Source of the DNA: JABDIP01 sp965237625
GTDB lineage: Bacteria > Pseudomonadota > Alphaproteobacteria > DSM-16000 > Inquilinaceae
Direction: 5' to 3'
DNA: 64,000 bases
Assembly: GCA_965237625.1 (NCBI GenBank)
Contig: CBDEGD010000040.1
Span: forward strand, 1-64,000
Shown: positions 17,102 to 26,391 of the stretch, piece by piece
How positions within the stretch are numbered: the first letter of the stretch is position 1
How the letters are laid out: each line of letters opens with the position of its first letter
Notes under the pieces: model-generated
What the model saw: only the letters and a program-made list of their open reading frames with translations
Database searches by the model: none
Told to the model about the DNA's origin: nothing
Program-made: the position numbers and the translations under genes

Positions 17102-17875
17102 ATGTACCTTGAAAAATACGATCTGACTGGAAAGGTCGCGGTGGTAACCGGCGGCGGCCGGGCGATCGGGTTGGCCTGTTCTCACGCCCTGGCCGAAGCC
17201 GGCGCCAAGGTGGTGATCGCCGACTTCGACCCCGAGATGGCAGCCGAAGGCCAGGCCGAACTGGCGAAGGCCGGGCTTGAGGTTGATACCGTCCTGCTCG
17301 ACGTCACCAAGCCGGACCAGGTGACCGCCGTGGCCGAGCAATTGGTGGCCAGCCACGACGGCATCGACATCCTGGTCAACAATGCCGGCATCGCCCGCAG
17401 CGGCGTTCCCGCCGAGCAGGTCGCCGACGAGCACTGGCTGAACGTCATCGACGTAAATCTGAATGGCGTGTTCTGGTGCTGCCGCGCCTTCGGCGGTCAT
17501 ATGCTGGCTTCCGGCAAGGGCGCGATCGTCAATATCGGATCGATGTCCGGCTTCATCGCCAACAAGCCGCAGGAGCAGAGCTTCTACAACGCCTCGAAGG
17601 CCGCGGTGCACCACCTCACCAAATCGCTGGCGGCGGAATGGGGCGCGCGCGGGGTGCGGATCAATGCCGTCGCGCCGACCTATATCGAGACGCCGCTGAC
17701 CAAATTCGGCATGGACGATCCGGATCTCTATCCGGTCTGGCTGGAGAACACCCCCATGCGCCGGGTCGGTCAGCCCGACGAGATCGCCTCGGTGGTGCTG
17801 TTCCTGGCGTCGGACGCCGCCAGCCTGATGACCGGCAGCATCGTGCTCGCCGACGGCGGCTATACCTGCTGGTGA
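17102..17875 (+). CDS. Short-chain dehydrogenase, polyol oxidation
   Basis: 257-residue classical SDR. The cofactor motif is TGGGRAIG (16-23), then NNAG (93-96), catalytic S147, Y162 and K166 (YNASK), and a C-terminal LADGGYTCW. Asp41 after the second strand favours NAD. It is 122 bases after the ATPase and has its own GGGAGACG site. In this context it probably oxidises the imported polyol; relatives act on sorbitol, arabitol, xylitol and similar compounds. It differs from the SmoS-like protein at 21333-22112. Confidence 0.88.
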   Translation: MYLEKYDLTGKVAVVTGGGRAIGLACSHALAEAGAKVVIADFDPEMAAEGQAELAKAGLEVDTVLLDVTKPDQVTAVAEQLVASHDGIDILVNNAGIARSGVPAEQVADEHWLNVIDVNLNGVFWCCRAFGGHMLASGKGAIVNIGSMSGFIANKPQEQSFYNASKAAVHHLTKSLAAEWGARGVRINAVAPTYIETPLTKFGMDDPDLYPVWLENTPMRRVGQPDEIASVVLFLASDAASLMTGSIVLADGGYTCW

Positions 17876-18072
17876 GTGGCGTTGACGGGCGGCTTCATCA
17901 AGCTGCTGAAAGGCAGCCCGCCCCTCACCTTTCACCAGAGTGTGGCGCAACCACGGCTCGACGACAGGACCCATGAACTGCCCCAGGGTCACCTGCTGGG
18001 CAGTGACGGTCGGATCGGCCTATCTCGTCAAAGGCGGAATGCTCCGCACCCTCAGCACGAAGGGACTGACCC

Positions 18073-19554
18073 GTGTCACAGCACATTAGCCTCGCGTCGC
18101 TTGACGATCTTCCGGGGGCAGTAGGCCGCCCCGCCTATGCGCGCGGCGACCTTTCCCCGGGCATCCTGCATTTCGGCGTCGGCAATTTCCATCGGGCGCA
18201 TCAGGCCAATTATCTGGACCGTCTATTTTCCACAGGGCAGGGGCAGGACTGGGCGATCGTCGGCGCCGGGGTGATGGAAGGGGACCGCAAGGCCCGCGAT
18301 ATCCTGGCGGCGCAGGATTGGCTTACCACACTGGTCGAGCAGGAGGCGCAGCAGAGCGCGGCGCATGTCATCGGCTCGATGGTCGATTACATCGAGCCGG
18401 GCAATGTCCCCGCCATCGTCGCGGCGCTTGCCGATCCGGCGATCCGCATCGTATCGCTGACCATCACCGAAGGCGGCTATTTCCTCGACGCCGCCAGCCG
18501 GTTCGACCCGGCCCATCAAGCCATCGTCGCGGATGGCCGGTCGCCGGAGGCGCCGCGCACCGTATTCGGCATCCTGGTGGCCGGGCTCAAGGCGCGGCGC
18601 GCCGCAGACCAGGCGCCCTTCACGATCATGTCCTGCGACAATATCCCCCACAACGGACACGTGACCCGCAATGCGGTTTGCGGTCTGGCCGCCCTCTCCG
18701 ATCCGGCCTTCGCCGATTGGATCGGCGACACTGTCGCCTTTCCCAACGGCATGGTGGACAGGATCACCCCGGCAACCTCGGATCGCGAGCGGGAGATGCT
18801 GCAAAAGGATTTCGGTGTCCTGGATGCCTGGCCCGTGTACTGCGAGAGCTTCACCCAATGGGTGCTGGAGGACGACTTCCCGCTCGGCCGGCCCCCGCTC
18901 GAAGAGGTGGGCGTGCAGTTCGTTGCGGATGTGTCGCCCTACGAGCTGATGAAGATCCGGATCCTGAATGGCGGCCACGCGCTGATCGCCTATCCGGCTG
19001 GGCTATTGGATATCCATTTCGTCCATGAGGCGATGGAGCATCCGCTGATCCGGGCATTCCTTCTGAAAGTCGAACAGGACGAGATCCTTCCCGGCGTGCC
19101 GCCCGTACCGGATACGGATCTGGGCGCGTATTTGGCCTTGATCGAACGGCGGATTGCCAACCCCAAGATCGGCGATACGGTGCGGCGGCTCTGCTTCGAC
19201 GGCTCGAACCGGCAGCCCAAATTCATTGTGCCGTCCGTCCAGGATGCGCTGGCCCGCGGCGGCCCGGTCATCGGGCTTGCGCTGGCAAGCGCGCTCTGGT
19301 GCCGCTACTGCTTCGGCGAGACCGAGAGCGGCGCCGATATCGCCCCCAACGATCCCAGCTGGGCGGCGCTGGTGCCGCTTGCCCGCGCCGCGAAGCAGGA
19401 GCCGACGGCCTGGCTTGCCGGTCTCCCCGGCGTCTACGGCACTCTCGCCACGAATGGATGCTTTACCGCCGCCTTCGCCGCGGCGCTCGACACGCTCTGG
19501 CGCGACGGCACCCATGCCGCGCTGAGCCAGTATGTGGAGAGCGATACATTGTGA
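18073..19554 (+). CDS. Mannitol dehydrogenase family protein
   Basis: 493-residue long-chain polyol dehydrogenase starting at a GTG. N-terminal Rossmann signature GILHFGVGNFHRAHQA, then the conserved VVSLTITEGGY-like IVSLTITEGGYF, MSCDNIPHNG, the substrate-site block PNGMVDRITPAT, and the catalytic-lysine region ELMKIRILNGGHALIAYPAG. Family enzymes oxidise mannitol to fructose or D-arabitol to D-xylulose with NAD. With xylB in the same locus, arabitol to xylulose 5-phosphate is a coherent route. The gap from the SDR (197 bases) holds no clear promoter. Confidence 0.92.
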   Translation: MSQHISLASLDDLPGAVGRPAYARGDLSPGILHFGVGNFHRAHQANYLDRLFSTGQGQDWAIVGAGVMEGDRKARDILAAQDWLTTLVEQEAQQSAAHVIGSMVDYIEPGNVPAIVAALADPAIRIVSLTITEGGYFLDAASRFDPAHQAIVADGRSPEAPRTVFGILVAGLKARRAADQAPFTIMSCDNIPHNGHVTRNAVCGLAALSDPAFADWIGDTVAFPNGMVDRITPATSDREREMLQKDFGVLDAWPVYCESFTQWVLEDDFPLGRPPLEEVGVQFVADVSPYELMKIRILNGGHALIAYPAGLLDIHFVHEAMEHPLIRAFLLKVEQDEILPGVPPVPDTDLGAYLALIERRIANPKIGDTVRRLCFDGSNRQPKFIVPSVQDALARGGPVIGLALASALWCRYCFGETESGADIAPNDPSWAALVPLARAAKQEPTAWLAGLPGVYGTLATNGCFTAAFAAALDTLWRDGTHAALSQYVESDTL

Positions 19555-19632
19555 TGGGGATGGCTGGTGTGGCAGTCTCGTCCTGGCCGATGGACCGTTT
19601 CCGCATGGCGGAATCGGTGCAGGCGTTGCCAT

Positions 19633-19735
19633 CCTCGCCCTTCGACAAGCTCAGGGTGAGGGCGCTTATGGAACTGGCGGATCGACAATCACCCTCACCC
19701 TGAGCCTCCTCATCCCGAGCCTGTCGAGGGACGAC
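19633..19735. repeat. Palindromic repeat pair, family C (TTCGACAAGCTCAGG type), copy 1
   Basis: Inverted units near 19633-19663 (CTTCGACAAGCTCAGGGTGAG) and 19690-19735 (CCTCATCCCGAGCCTGTCGAGGG), a type found again at 43812-43908. It sits in the gap between the mannitol dehydrogenase and the convergent DUF3179 gene. Confidence 0.82.
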
Positions 19736-19825
19736 GGGCGAGGACGGCGGAGCCGGGTGCAATTCTTCCCAATTTCTGGACTGCGGTCAGGCCAGTGATC
19801 CACCGGCTGCGCCGACCGACCATCC

Positions 19826-21211
19826 CTACCCGGCCTGCTCCGGATCGTACAACTCCGCATCGCGCAGATAGCCCGCCCAGGCGAACCAATAGGCGACATG
19901 GCCCGGCAGCCGGGCGAGCGTCCGGCCGTCGGGCGCGGTCAGCGCGCCTTCGGTCACTGTCCATTCGACGCCGTCGGCGGTCAGCCCATCCGGTCCCAAC
20001 CCCGCCGCGAATTCCAGCCCTTCGCGGCGGTAGGCGCGCACGGTGCGGGTCTCCGCGTCGCCGATAAGCACCAGATCGGTGAAGCCGGCGCGGTCGTTGA
20101 TGACGGCGCCGCCGGCGAAGGCCTCCAGCGGCCAGGCCTTGGCGCCGCCGGGCAGGCGCACGCCGAAGATCTGGTCCTTCTCCGACAGGCTGTCGTCGCG
20201 CAGGGCCGCCGGGAACATCAGCTCGGGGCTGGCGAAATACTCGCCATAGGGCCGTCCCGGACGGTAGTCGCGGATATGACCGGTCTCCAGATCCAGCACC
20301 TTGGTATCGGGATGGGCTTCCAGCCAGCGTTCCCAGCTGGTGATGGCGACAGGGCGGATGGCGAGCTCGATGCCGGAGCCGGTCAGCGGCCCGGCCACCG
20401 GCCGGCCGGTGAACTGATTCCACAGGCTCTTGGTGGCCTGGTCGTACATCAGCTTGTTGGACCGATAGAGGAAGCCCGACGAGCCGAACACGAAGGGCTG
20501 GTCGTAGCCCTCCACCGTCGTGTCGAACAGGATTCCGGCGCCGCACAGGGTGCAATAGGCCAGCGAGACCGGCACGCCGCCGATCACGTCGTTGAACATC
20601 TCGTGCCAATCCATGATGCGCAGGGGATAGGCGCGGACATCGCCGTTGATCTCGACGCCGAAGACCTGCTCTTCCGGCTCCAGATAGGCGGCCTCGGACC
20701 CCTCGATCAGCAGCGGGTTGATCAGGGCCGGGATGCCGTCCACCGGGACGCCGCCCCAGACGATCTCCTCGACCCGGATCTCATGGGGCAGCCCGTCATA
20801 GAGGAATTCCTCGAAGCGCGGATCGATCCGGCGATAGAGCATGCGTTTGAAATCCAGATAGCTGGCATGAGGCACGATTTCCGGATGGGTCTCCATCCAA
20901 GTCATCCAGCCATTCCAGCCGGTGTCGATTTCCGCGCCTGTCAGTTGGGTGAGTGCCTGGGTGAATGGCCGGTCGCCGAGCCGGGAATAGCGCATCGCCT
21001 GGATCAGGGTCGGGACGATGTCGATCTCCCCGCGCGCCGTCAGGGTCTCGAGCGCCGCCGCTTTTTCATCCGGGCTGCCGAAGACCAGCAAATTGCTGAG
21101 TTCGACGATCACCGCCTCGTCCAACGACGCCTGCTGGGCCGTGGCCGGCGCCGCCAACAGCGTGGCAGAAATCATGGTGGCGAGGACGACACGAATCGGC
21201 GCTGACAACAT
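19826..21211 (-). CDS. DUF3179 domain-containing exported protein
   Basis: 461 residues from the ATG at 21211 (GAGGTCTCG site). A clear signal peptide, LSAPIRVVLATMISATLLAA then PATAQ, ends near residue 26. The DUF3179 core has NGDVRAYPLRIMDWHEMFND, SLAYCTLCGAGILFD (a conserved CxxC), FGSSGFLYRSNKLMYD and SLWNQFTG. The domain's biochemical role is not established; the CxxC and conserved histidine suggest metal or redox chemistry, which is inference. It is convergent with the polyol operon. Confidence 0.85.
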   Translation of the reverse strand: MLSAPIRVVLATMISATLLAAPATAQQASLDEAVIVELSNLLVFGSPDEKAAALETLTARGEIDIVPTLIQAMRYSRLGDRPFTQALTQLTGAEIDTGWNGWMTWMETHPEIVPHASYLDFKRMLYRRIDPRFEEFLYDGLPHEIRVEEIVWGGVPVDGIPALINPLLIEGSEAAYLEPEEQVFGVEINGDVRAYPLRIMDWHEMFNDVIGGVPVSLAYCTLCGAGILFDTTVEGYDQPFVFGSSGFLYRSNKLMYDQATKSLWNQFTGRPVAGPLTGSGIELAIRPVAITSWERWLEAHPDTKVLDLETGHIRDYRPGRPYGEYFASPELMFPAALRDDSLSEKDQIFGVRLPGGAKAWPLEAFAGGAVINDRAGFTDLVLIGDAETRTVRAYRREGLEFAAGLGPDGLTADGVEWTVTEGALTAPDGRTLARLPGHVAYWFAWAGYLRDAELYDPEQAG

Positions 21212-21332
21212 CGAGACCTCATGGGCGGTATTGCGACGTCCGGAAGATGGGCGCGCGACACGCCTCCGCACAGCGTTTCTCGCCGCAACGTGATCCTCGG
21301 TGATTGAACAGCGCCGGCACCGAGGGTGTCGG

Positions 21333-22112
21333 TCAACTCATCACGTTGCCGCCATCCACGTTCAGGGTCTGGGCGGTGATGTAGTCGGCATCCTCGGAAG
21401 CCAGGAACGCGATCGCGGCGGCGACATCCTCCGGCAATCCGATCCGGCCGGCCGGGATCCCCTCCACCGCGCGTCGCTTCGGCTCGCCCGGGGGCAGGCC
21501 CTGATATCTGGCGAACAGCCCGTCGACCACCGACCACATGGGGGTCTCGATGATGCCCGGCGCGATGGCGTTGACGGTGATGTGGTGCTCGGTCAGCGCC
21601 AGGGCGGCCGATTGGGTGATGCTGATGACCGCAGCCTTGGAGGCGCAATAATTGACCACCAGCGCTTCGCCGCGCCTTCCGGCCTGGGAGGCGAGATTGA
21701 CGATCCTGCCGCCATCGCCCTGGGCCACCATCTGCCGCGCCGCCGCCTGCAGCATGAAGAACAGGCCCTTGACGTTGACGCCTTGGATCCGGTCCCAGCT
21801 CTCGCGGTTCTGCTCCAGCAGCGGCACCAGATCGAAGATGCCGGCATTGTTGACCAGGATGTCGGCCCGGCCGGCCCGCTCGACCACCGCCGCGACCAGA
21901 TCGTCGATGGAGATCTGGCTGGTGACGTCCAGGGGCAGGCCGATGGCGTTGCCGCCGGCGGCCACAATCTCAGCGGCGGCGCGTTCCGCCTGCCCGCCAT
22001 CCAGATCGGCGACGATGCTGACCGCCCCCTCCCGGGCGAGCCGCTCGCAAATCGCCCGGCCGATCCCGCGCGCCCCGCCGGTCACGATCGCCACCTTGTT
22101 CTTCAGCTTCAT
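21333..22112 (-). CDS. Sorbitol (L-iditol) 2-dehydrogenase-like SDR (SmoS-like)
   Basis: 259 residues from MKLKNK; the longer ATG start at 22172 adds 20 residues without family support. TGGARGIG (11-18), NNAGIFDLVP (88-97), catalytic S142, Y155 and K159, then LNVDGGNVMS at the end. The blocks ASQAGRRGEALV and LPPGEPKR closely recall, from memory, Rhodobacter SmoS. It would convert D-sorbitol to D-fructose with NAD. It lies outside the main operon beyond DUF3179, yet completes a Smo-type set. Confidence 0.87.
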   Translation of the reverse strand: MKLKNKVAIVTGGARGIGRAICERLAREGAVSIVADLDGGQAERAAAEIVAAGGNAIGLPLDVTSQISIDDLVAAVVERAGRADILVNNAGIFDLVPLLEQNRESWDRIQGVNVKGLFFMLQAAARQMVAQGDGGRIVNLASQAGRRGEALVVNYCASKAAVISITQSAALALTEHHITVNAIAPGIIETPMWSVVDGLFARYQGLPPGEPKRRAVEGIPAGRIGLPEDVAAAIAFLASEDADYITAQTLNVDGGNVMS

Positions 22113-22243
22113 GATGCCCTCCCCGATTTCCCGTTTCGTGGCCAGACTAATGCATTTCCGGCAACCCGGCATCGACCCGCTGGACCTCCCGCACCGCGAC
22201 CGTCAGAATTCGCCGCCCGCCAATAATTGGATACAAGCCGACC

Positions 22244-23161
22244 ATGAGCACCGGTACCCATGAATACATCGACGATCCGCGCAACCGGGACATCCTGATC
22301 TCGGTCAATGGCGATCTGGTGCCGCGCGCGGAGGCGACGGTCTCGGTGTTCGACAGCGGGTTCATCCTGGGCGACGGCGTGTGGGAAGGCATCCGCCTGC
22401 ACCACGGCAAATTCGCCTTTCTCAATGCCCATCTCGACAGGCTGTACGAAGGCGCCAAGGCGATCGATCTCGATATCGGCATGACGCCGGAAGAGATGAC
22501 CGCCGCCCTCACAAGCTGCGTCGAGGCGAACGGCATGACCGACGGGGTGCATATCCGGCTGATGGTCACCCGCGGCGTCAAGGCCACGCCATACCAGGAT
22601 CCGCGCGTCACCATCGGCGACCCGACCGTGGTCATCATCGCCGAGCACAAGACCGCCGACCCGGCCGTCGCCGAGCGCGGCCTGAGCCTGTTCACCACCC
22701 ATGTGCGACGTGGATCGCCGGATGTGCAGGACCCCAAATGGAACTCGCACAGCAAGCTGAACTGCATCGCCGCCTGCATCCAGGCGGCCAAGGCCGGCGC
22801 CGACGAGGCGCTGATGCTGGACCCGCACGGTTTCGTCGCCACCTGCAACTCGACCCACTTCTTCATCGTGCGCAAGGGCGAGGTGTGGACCTCGACCGGG
22901 AACTACTGCCTGCTCGGCATCACCCGTGAGAACATCATCTCGCTGTGCCGCCGCCATGGCATCCCGGTCTTCGAGAAGGATTTCTCCCTGACCCAGGTCT
23001 ATAGCGCCGATGAGGCCTTCGTGACCGGCACCTTCGCCGGCGTGGTCCCGGTGACCGAGATCGATGGCAGGCGGATCGGCGATGGCGGTTCGGGGGCCAT
23101 GGTGGCGCGGCTGGCGGAACATTACGGCGCGCTCCTCGAGGAGGAGTGCCCAGCCACATGA
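22244..23161 (+). CDS. Class IV aminotransferase
   Basis: 305-residue PLP enzyme of the branched-chain/D-amino-acid aminotransferase fold type IV. Opening strand ILISVNGDLVPRAEATVSVFDSG and GDGVWEGIRLHHGKF are standard; the PLP lysine is in WNSHSKLNCI; later DEALMLDPHGFVATCNSTHFF matches the EAxxLDxxGxVxExxxxNxF signature with the usual Glu replaced by Thr-Cys. The substrate cannot be deduced. Its last codons overlap the sulfotransferase-like gene (ATGA), so the two are coupled. Confidence 0.88.
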   Translation: MSTGTHEYIDDPRNRDILISVNGDLVPRAEATVSVFDSGFILGDGVWEGIRLHHGKFAFLNAHLDRLYEGAKAIDLDIGMTPEEMTAALTSCVEANGMTDGVHIRLMVTRGVKATPYQDPRVTIGDPTVVIIAEHKTADPAVAERGLSLFTTHVRRGSPDVQDPKWNSHSKLNCIAACIQAAKAGADEALMLDPHGFVATCNSTHFFIVRKGEVWTSTGNYCLLGITRENIISLCRRHGIPVFEKDFSLTQVYSADEAFVTGTFAGVVPVTEIDGRRIGDGGSGAMVARLAEHYGALLEEECPAT

Positions 23162-23892
23162 CCTTGCCCATCCGGATAGCCATGTGGTCGGGACCCCGCA
23201 ATATCTCCACCGCCATGATGCGGGCCTGGGAGAACCGGCCCGATACGGCGGTTATCGACGAGCCGTTTTACGCCCACTACCTGGCCCAGACCGGCCTCGA
23301 CCATCCGGGCCGTGAGGAGGTGATCGCCGCCTACCCGACCGACTGGCGGCAAATCGTCGACCAGATCACCGGCCCGGTGCCGGGCGGGAGGCCGATCTTC
23401 TACCAGAAGCACATGCCCCACCACATGCTGCCCGGGATGGACGGGGCATGGCTGGACCAGGTCGCCAACGTGTTCCTGATCCGCGATCCGCGATCCGTCA
23501 TCGCCTCTTATGTCCGCAAGCGCCAGACGATCACCCTGGAGGATACCGGTCTGCCGCAACAGTGGGCGCTGTTCGAGACGGTTCGGCGCCGCACTGGCTC
23601 CACGCCGCCGGTGATCGACGCCGCCGATGTGCTGGCCGATCCGGCCGGTGCCCTGAACTGGCTCTGCTCCCTGCTCGGGGTCGAATTCGACCAGCGAATG
23701 CTGAACTGGCCGGCCGGGCCGCGCCCAACCGACGGTGTCTGGGCCAAATACTGGTACCACGCCGTTGAGCGTTCGACCGGATTCCAGATACGAGAGTCCG
23801 GAGCGTCGGAACTGCCGGAAGAGTTGCATTCTCTGGTAGCAGAGTGCACCGATTACTATCGGCATCTCCAGGATTTCTGCCAAACATGGTAA
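23158..23892 (+). CDS. Sulfotransferase-like protein
   Basis: 244 residues from the ATG at 23158, preceded by GAGGAGGAG inside the aminotransferase gene. The N-terminal MWSGPRNISTAMM loop is the PAPS 5'-phosphosulfate-binding site in sulfotransferases (consensus xxRSGTT-like), and VFLIRDPRSVIASY is the 3'-phosphate motif. Proteins of this type are often found beside class IV aminotransferases. Whether it transfers sulfate or has another P-loop activity is unknown. The acceptor may be an amino-acid-derived compound, which is inference from the pairing. Confidence 0.75.
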   Translation: MTLPIRIAMWSGPRNISTAMMRAWENRPDTAVIDEPFYAHYLAQTGLDHPGREEVIAAYPTDWRQIVDQITGPVPGGRPIFYQKHMPHHMLPGMDGAWLDQVANVFLIRDPRSVIASYVRKRQTITLEDTGLPQQWALFETVRRRTGSTPPVIDAADVLADPAGALNWLCSLLGVEFDQRMLNWPAGPRPTDGVWAKYWYHAVERSTGFQIRESGASELPEELHSLVAECTDYYRHLQDFCQTW

Positions 23893-24222
23893 ACGTGGCA
23901 AGAAAATACATTAAGTAATTTCAGTTCATTAGCAATTTCCCAGAAATTGTTGTAATTTGTCCGTGACAAATTCACGGTACTATTTATTATTTGTTGCTCG
24001 ATCCTGAAAACAAAGCAACTATACTTCCGTCAGTTCGTTGCTGAGGCGCACATTTGTGTCCTCGTACTTCGGCAGCGGAAGTTGTCACCTAAGACACTCG
24101 TAATATCGCCCGCGCCAGGAATGCGACTCCGGGGCGGGTATAGCGGGTCGCGGATGCGCGGCGCGAAACACCGGAGGTACGCCCGGCGAATGCCTGGGCG
24201 TGCCCGATTGGGAGCGACGACT
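23893..24222. other. AT-rich intergenic region, no gene seen
   Basis: About 330 bases, strongly AT-rich in the first 150 (around 23900-24050). No credible reading frame has codon use like the neighbours. It probably holds the promoter of the carbonic anhydrase gene, but no clear -35/-10 pair could be assigned. Confidence 0.5.
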
Positions 24223-25026
24223 ATGACTTCGAAACAACGTGCAAAACTGTTCTGTGGAGCCGCCGCGTTCATCCTCGCGGCATCGGCTGGCGCCCTCAAC
24301 GCCGCCGAGACGGTCCATTGGAGCTACCATGGCAGCGATGGCCCGGATGCCTGGGGCACCCTTCTGGACAGCAACGGCAACATCGCCTTCCCGACCTGCG
24401 GCCTCGGCGAGAGCCAGTCGCCGATCGACATCGCCGGGCAGGAGGATGGCGACGATCTCGAGGAGATCGAATTCCACTATGAGCCGACCCCGCTGGTGGT
24501 GAAGAACAACGGCCACACCATCGAAGTGGAATATGAAAGCGGCAGTTCGGTCACCATCGACAACGACACGTACAATCTACTGCAGTTCCACTTCCACACC
24601 CCGAGCGAGCACGAGGTGTCCGGAAACTCCTTCCCGATGGAGATGCATCTGGTCCATGCCGGCAGCGTCGGTGACAATGTGGAACTGGCCGTGGTCGGTC
24701 TGTTGATCGATCTGGGCAGCGAGGACAACGCCACGCTCCAAGGCATCTGGGACGTCATGCCCGACGAGGAAGGGGTGGTGCACGTGGATGGCGCCACGAT
24801 CGACGCGACAGATCTGCTGCCGGATTTCGACGACAACAAATACTTCGCCTATAGCGGTTCGCTGACGACGCCACCTTGCACTGAAGGCGTACGCTGGATG
24901 GTGATGAAACAGGAAATCGACGCGTCCCTGGCCCAGGTTTCCCGCTTCCAGGAGATCTTCGACATGAATGCCCGTCCGACCCAGCCGCTGTTTGGCCGGC
25001 CGGTGTTTGAGTCCGACGACTTCTAG
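24223..25026 (+). CDS. Alpha-carbonic anhydrase, periplasmic, copy 1
   Basis: 267 residues from the ATG at 24223 with GGAGCGAC upstream. Signal peptide to about residue 27 (GALNA-AE). The mature enzyme begins VHWSYHG and carries the alpha-class zinc ligands H123, H125 (QFHFHTPSEH) and H142 (EMHLVH), the threonine gate in SLTTPPCTEGV, and a His at the proton-shuttle position (NNGH98TI). Two cysteines (FPTCG, PPCTEG) match the conserved disulfide. It hydrates CO2 in the periplasm. It is followed by a good terminator and then a close paralogue. Confidence 0.95.
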   Translation: MTSKQRAKLFCGAAAFILAASAGALNAAETVHWSYHGSDGPDAWGTLLDSNGNIAFPTCGLGESQSPIDIAGQEDGDDLEEIEFHYEPTPLVVKNNGHTIEVEYESGSSVTIDNDTYNLLQFHFHTPSEHEVSGNSFPMEMHLVHAGSVGDNVELAVVGLLIDLGSEDNATLQGIWDVMPDEEGVVHVDGATIDATDLLPDFDDNKYFAYSGSLTTPPCTEGVRWMVMKQEIDASLAQVSRFQEIFDMNARPTQPLFGRPVFESDDF

Positions 25027-25115
25027 AGCAGGTGTGACCTTCGGACAAAGGAGCGGCGTCATCGACCCCTTTGTTCGTCCGGCACGACACCCGCTCCACG
25101 ACGAGGACGGCATCG

Positions 25116-25161
25116 CCCGCCCGGATCAATCCGAATTAAGGATCGATCCGGGCGGGATTTT
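25116..25161 (+). terminator. Intrinsic terminator after carbonic anhydrase 1
   Basis: Twelve-base-pair stem CCCGCCCGGATC / GATCCGGGCGGG (25116-25127 with 25145-25156), a 17-base AT-rich loop, then ATTTTC. It lies 90 bases after the stop, so the two carbonic anhydrase genes are separate transcription units. Confidence 0.75.
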
Positions 25162-25590
25162 CTGCCCACGAACCACCCGCGATCCTGCCGCCCGATATTC
25201 CGGATGCACTGGCATCGCGCCGGCTGCAATAGCAACCGCCGTGACTTCATCAAGCAATCTGCGCTCCACAGGCAAGTCGGCAATATGGCCACGGTCTTCG
25301 TCGGGTTTCACAGAAATGGGCCTTGGGTCGTCGAATATTCATGCAAATCTGGATTGCATCTCCGGCGACTGCATTAGAAATTATATATATTTAATTTAAA
25401 TACTTTGTGACAAATATTGGATGTTTTGCAGAAGTTGTTTGATCGGTCCATGAATTGGTGGATGATTGGATCGCCGCATCTATTCGGCACAGGACGATCT
25501 GATTCCGGACGTCGAGCCCGATGTCTGGAGATTTATGACGGCCGGCCAACTGAGACGAACCAGAGCCGTGACCGCGACAGGAGGGACGCA
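25162..25590. other. Intergenic region between carbonic anhydrase genes, no gene seen
   Basis: About 430 bases; 25370-25440 is markedly AT-rich. An in-frame upstream ATG exists for copy 2, but its predicted extension does not resemble the family and would bury the signal peptide. Probably promoter DNA for copy 2. Confidence 0.5.
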
Positions 25591-26391
25591 ATGAAATCAA
25601 CCACACGCTCGAAAATTCTCGCCGGTGCCGCCATCGGGGCTTTGACTGCATCTGCCGCCGCCATCGGCGCCTCAGGCAACGTGCATTGGACTTATCACGG
25701 CGATGACGGCCCGGAATCCTGGGGAGTCCTGAAGGACAACAGCGGCCACACCGCCTTCCCGACTTGCGCAGTGGGCCAGATGCAGTCGCCGGTGGACATT
25801 TCCGGCGTCGGTACCGAAGAAGACGGGCAGTCGATCGACTTCGACTATCAGGCGACGCCGCTGGTGGTGAAGAACAACGGCCACACCATCCAGGTCGATT
25901 ACAGCGCCGGCAGTTCCATGTCGATCGGCGGCGACACTTACAAGCTTCTGCAGTTCCACTTCCATACCCCGAGCGAGCACACGGTGATGGGCGAGCCCTA
26001 TCCCATGGAGGGCCATCTGGTCCATGCCCGTGGCGAGGGCGACGCGCTGGAACTCGCGGTGGTCGGATTCCTGATCGAGGAGGGCGATCACAACGATGCC
26101 CTGCAAAGCATCTGGAACGTCATGCCGGCGACCGAAGGCAAGGTCGAGGCGGAGAGCGTTATGATCGATGCCAGCGACCTGCTGCCGGACGACGATGCCG
26201 GCGAAGAGTATTATGCCTATGCTGGATCCCTGACCACGCCGCCCTGTTCAGAGGGTGTGCGCTGGCAAGTTCTGGAAAAGCCGATCGAAGCTTCCGAGGC
26301 CCAGATCGCCGCGTTCCAGGAGATTTTCGTCCTCAACGCCCGGCCTGTACAGGATCTGAACGGCCGAGAGATCTCATACCAAGGGAACTAA
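25591..26391 (+). CDS. Alpha-carbonic anhydrase, periplasmic, copy 2
   Basis: 266 residues, starting after AGGAGGGACGCA. Same layout as copy 1: signal peptide about 1-29, VHWTYHG, zinc ligands H123, H125 and H142, His98 shuttle, LTTPPCSEGV. The two share long identical blocks (TPLVVKNNGHTI, LLQFHFHTPSEH), so they arose by duplication. The last residues, SYQGN plus stop, fall inside the outer arm of the structured repeat at 26376-26638, so the native C terminus may have been altered by that element. Confidence 0.95.
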   Translation: MKSTTRSKILAGAAIGALTASAAAIGASGNVHWTYHGDDGPESWGVLKDNSGHTAFPTCAVGQMQSPVDISGVGTEEDGQSIDFDYQATPLVVKNNGHTIQVDYSAGSSMSIGGDTYKLLQFHFHTPSEHTVMGEPYPMEGHLVHARGEGDALELAVVGFLIEEGDHNDALQSIWNVMPATEGKVEAESVMIDASDLLPDDDAGEEYYAYAGSLTTPPCSEGVRWQVLEKPIEASEAQIAAFQEIFVLNARPVQDLNGREISYQGN

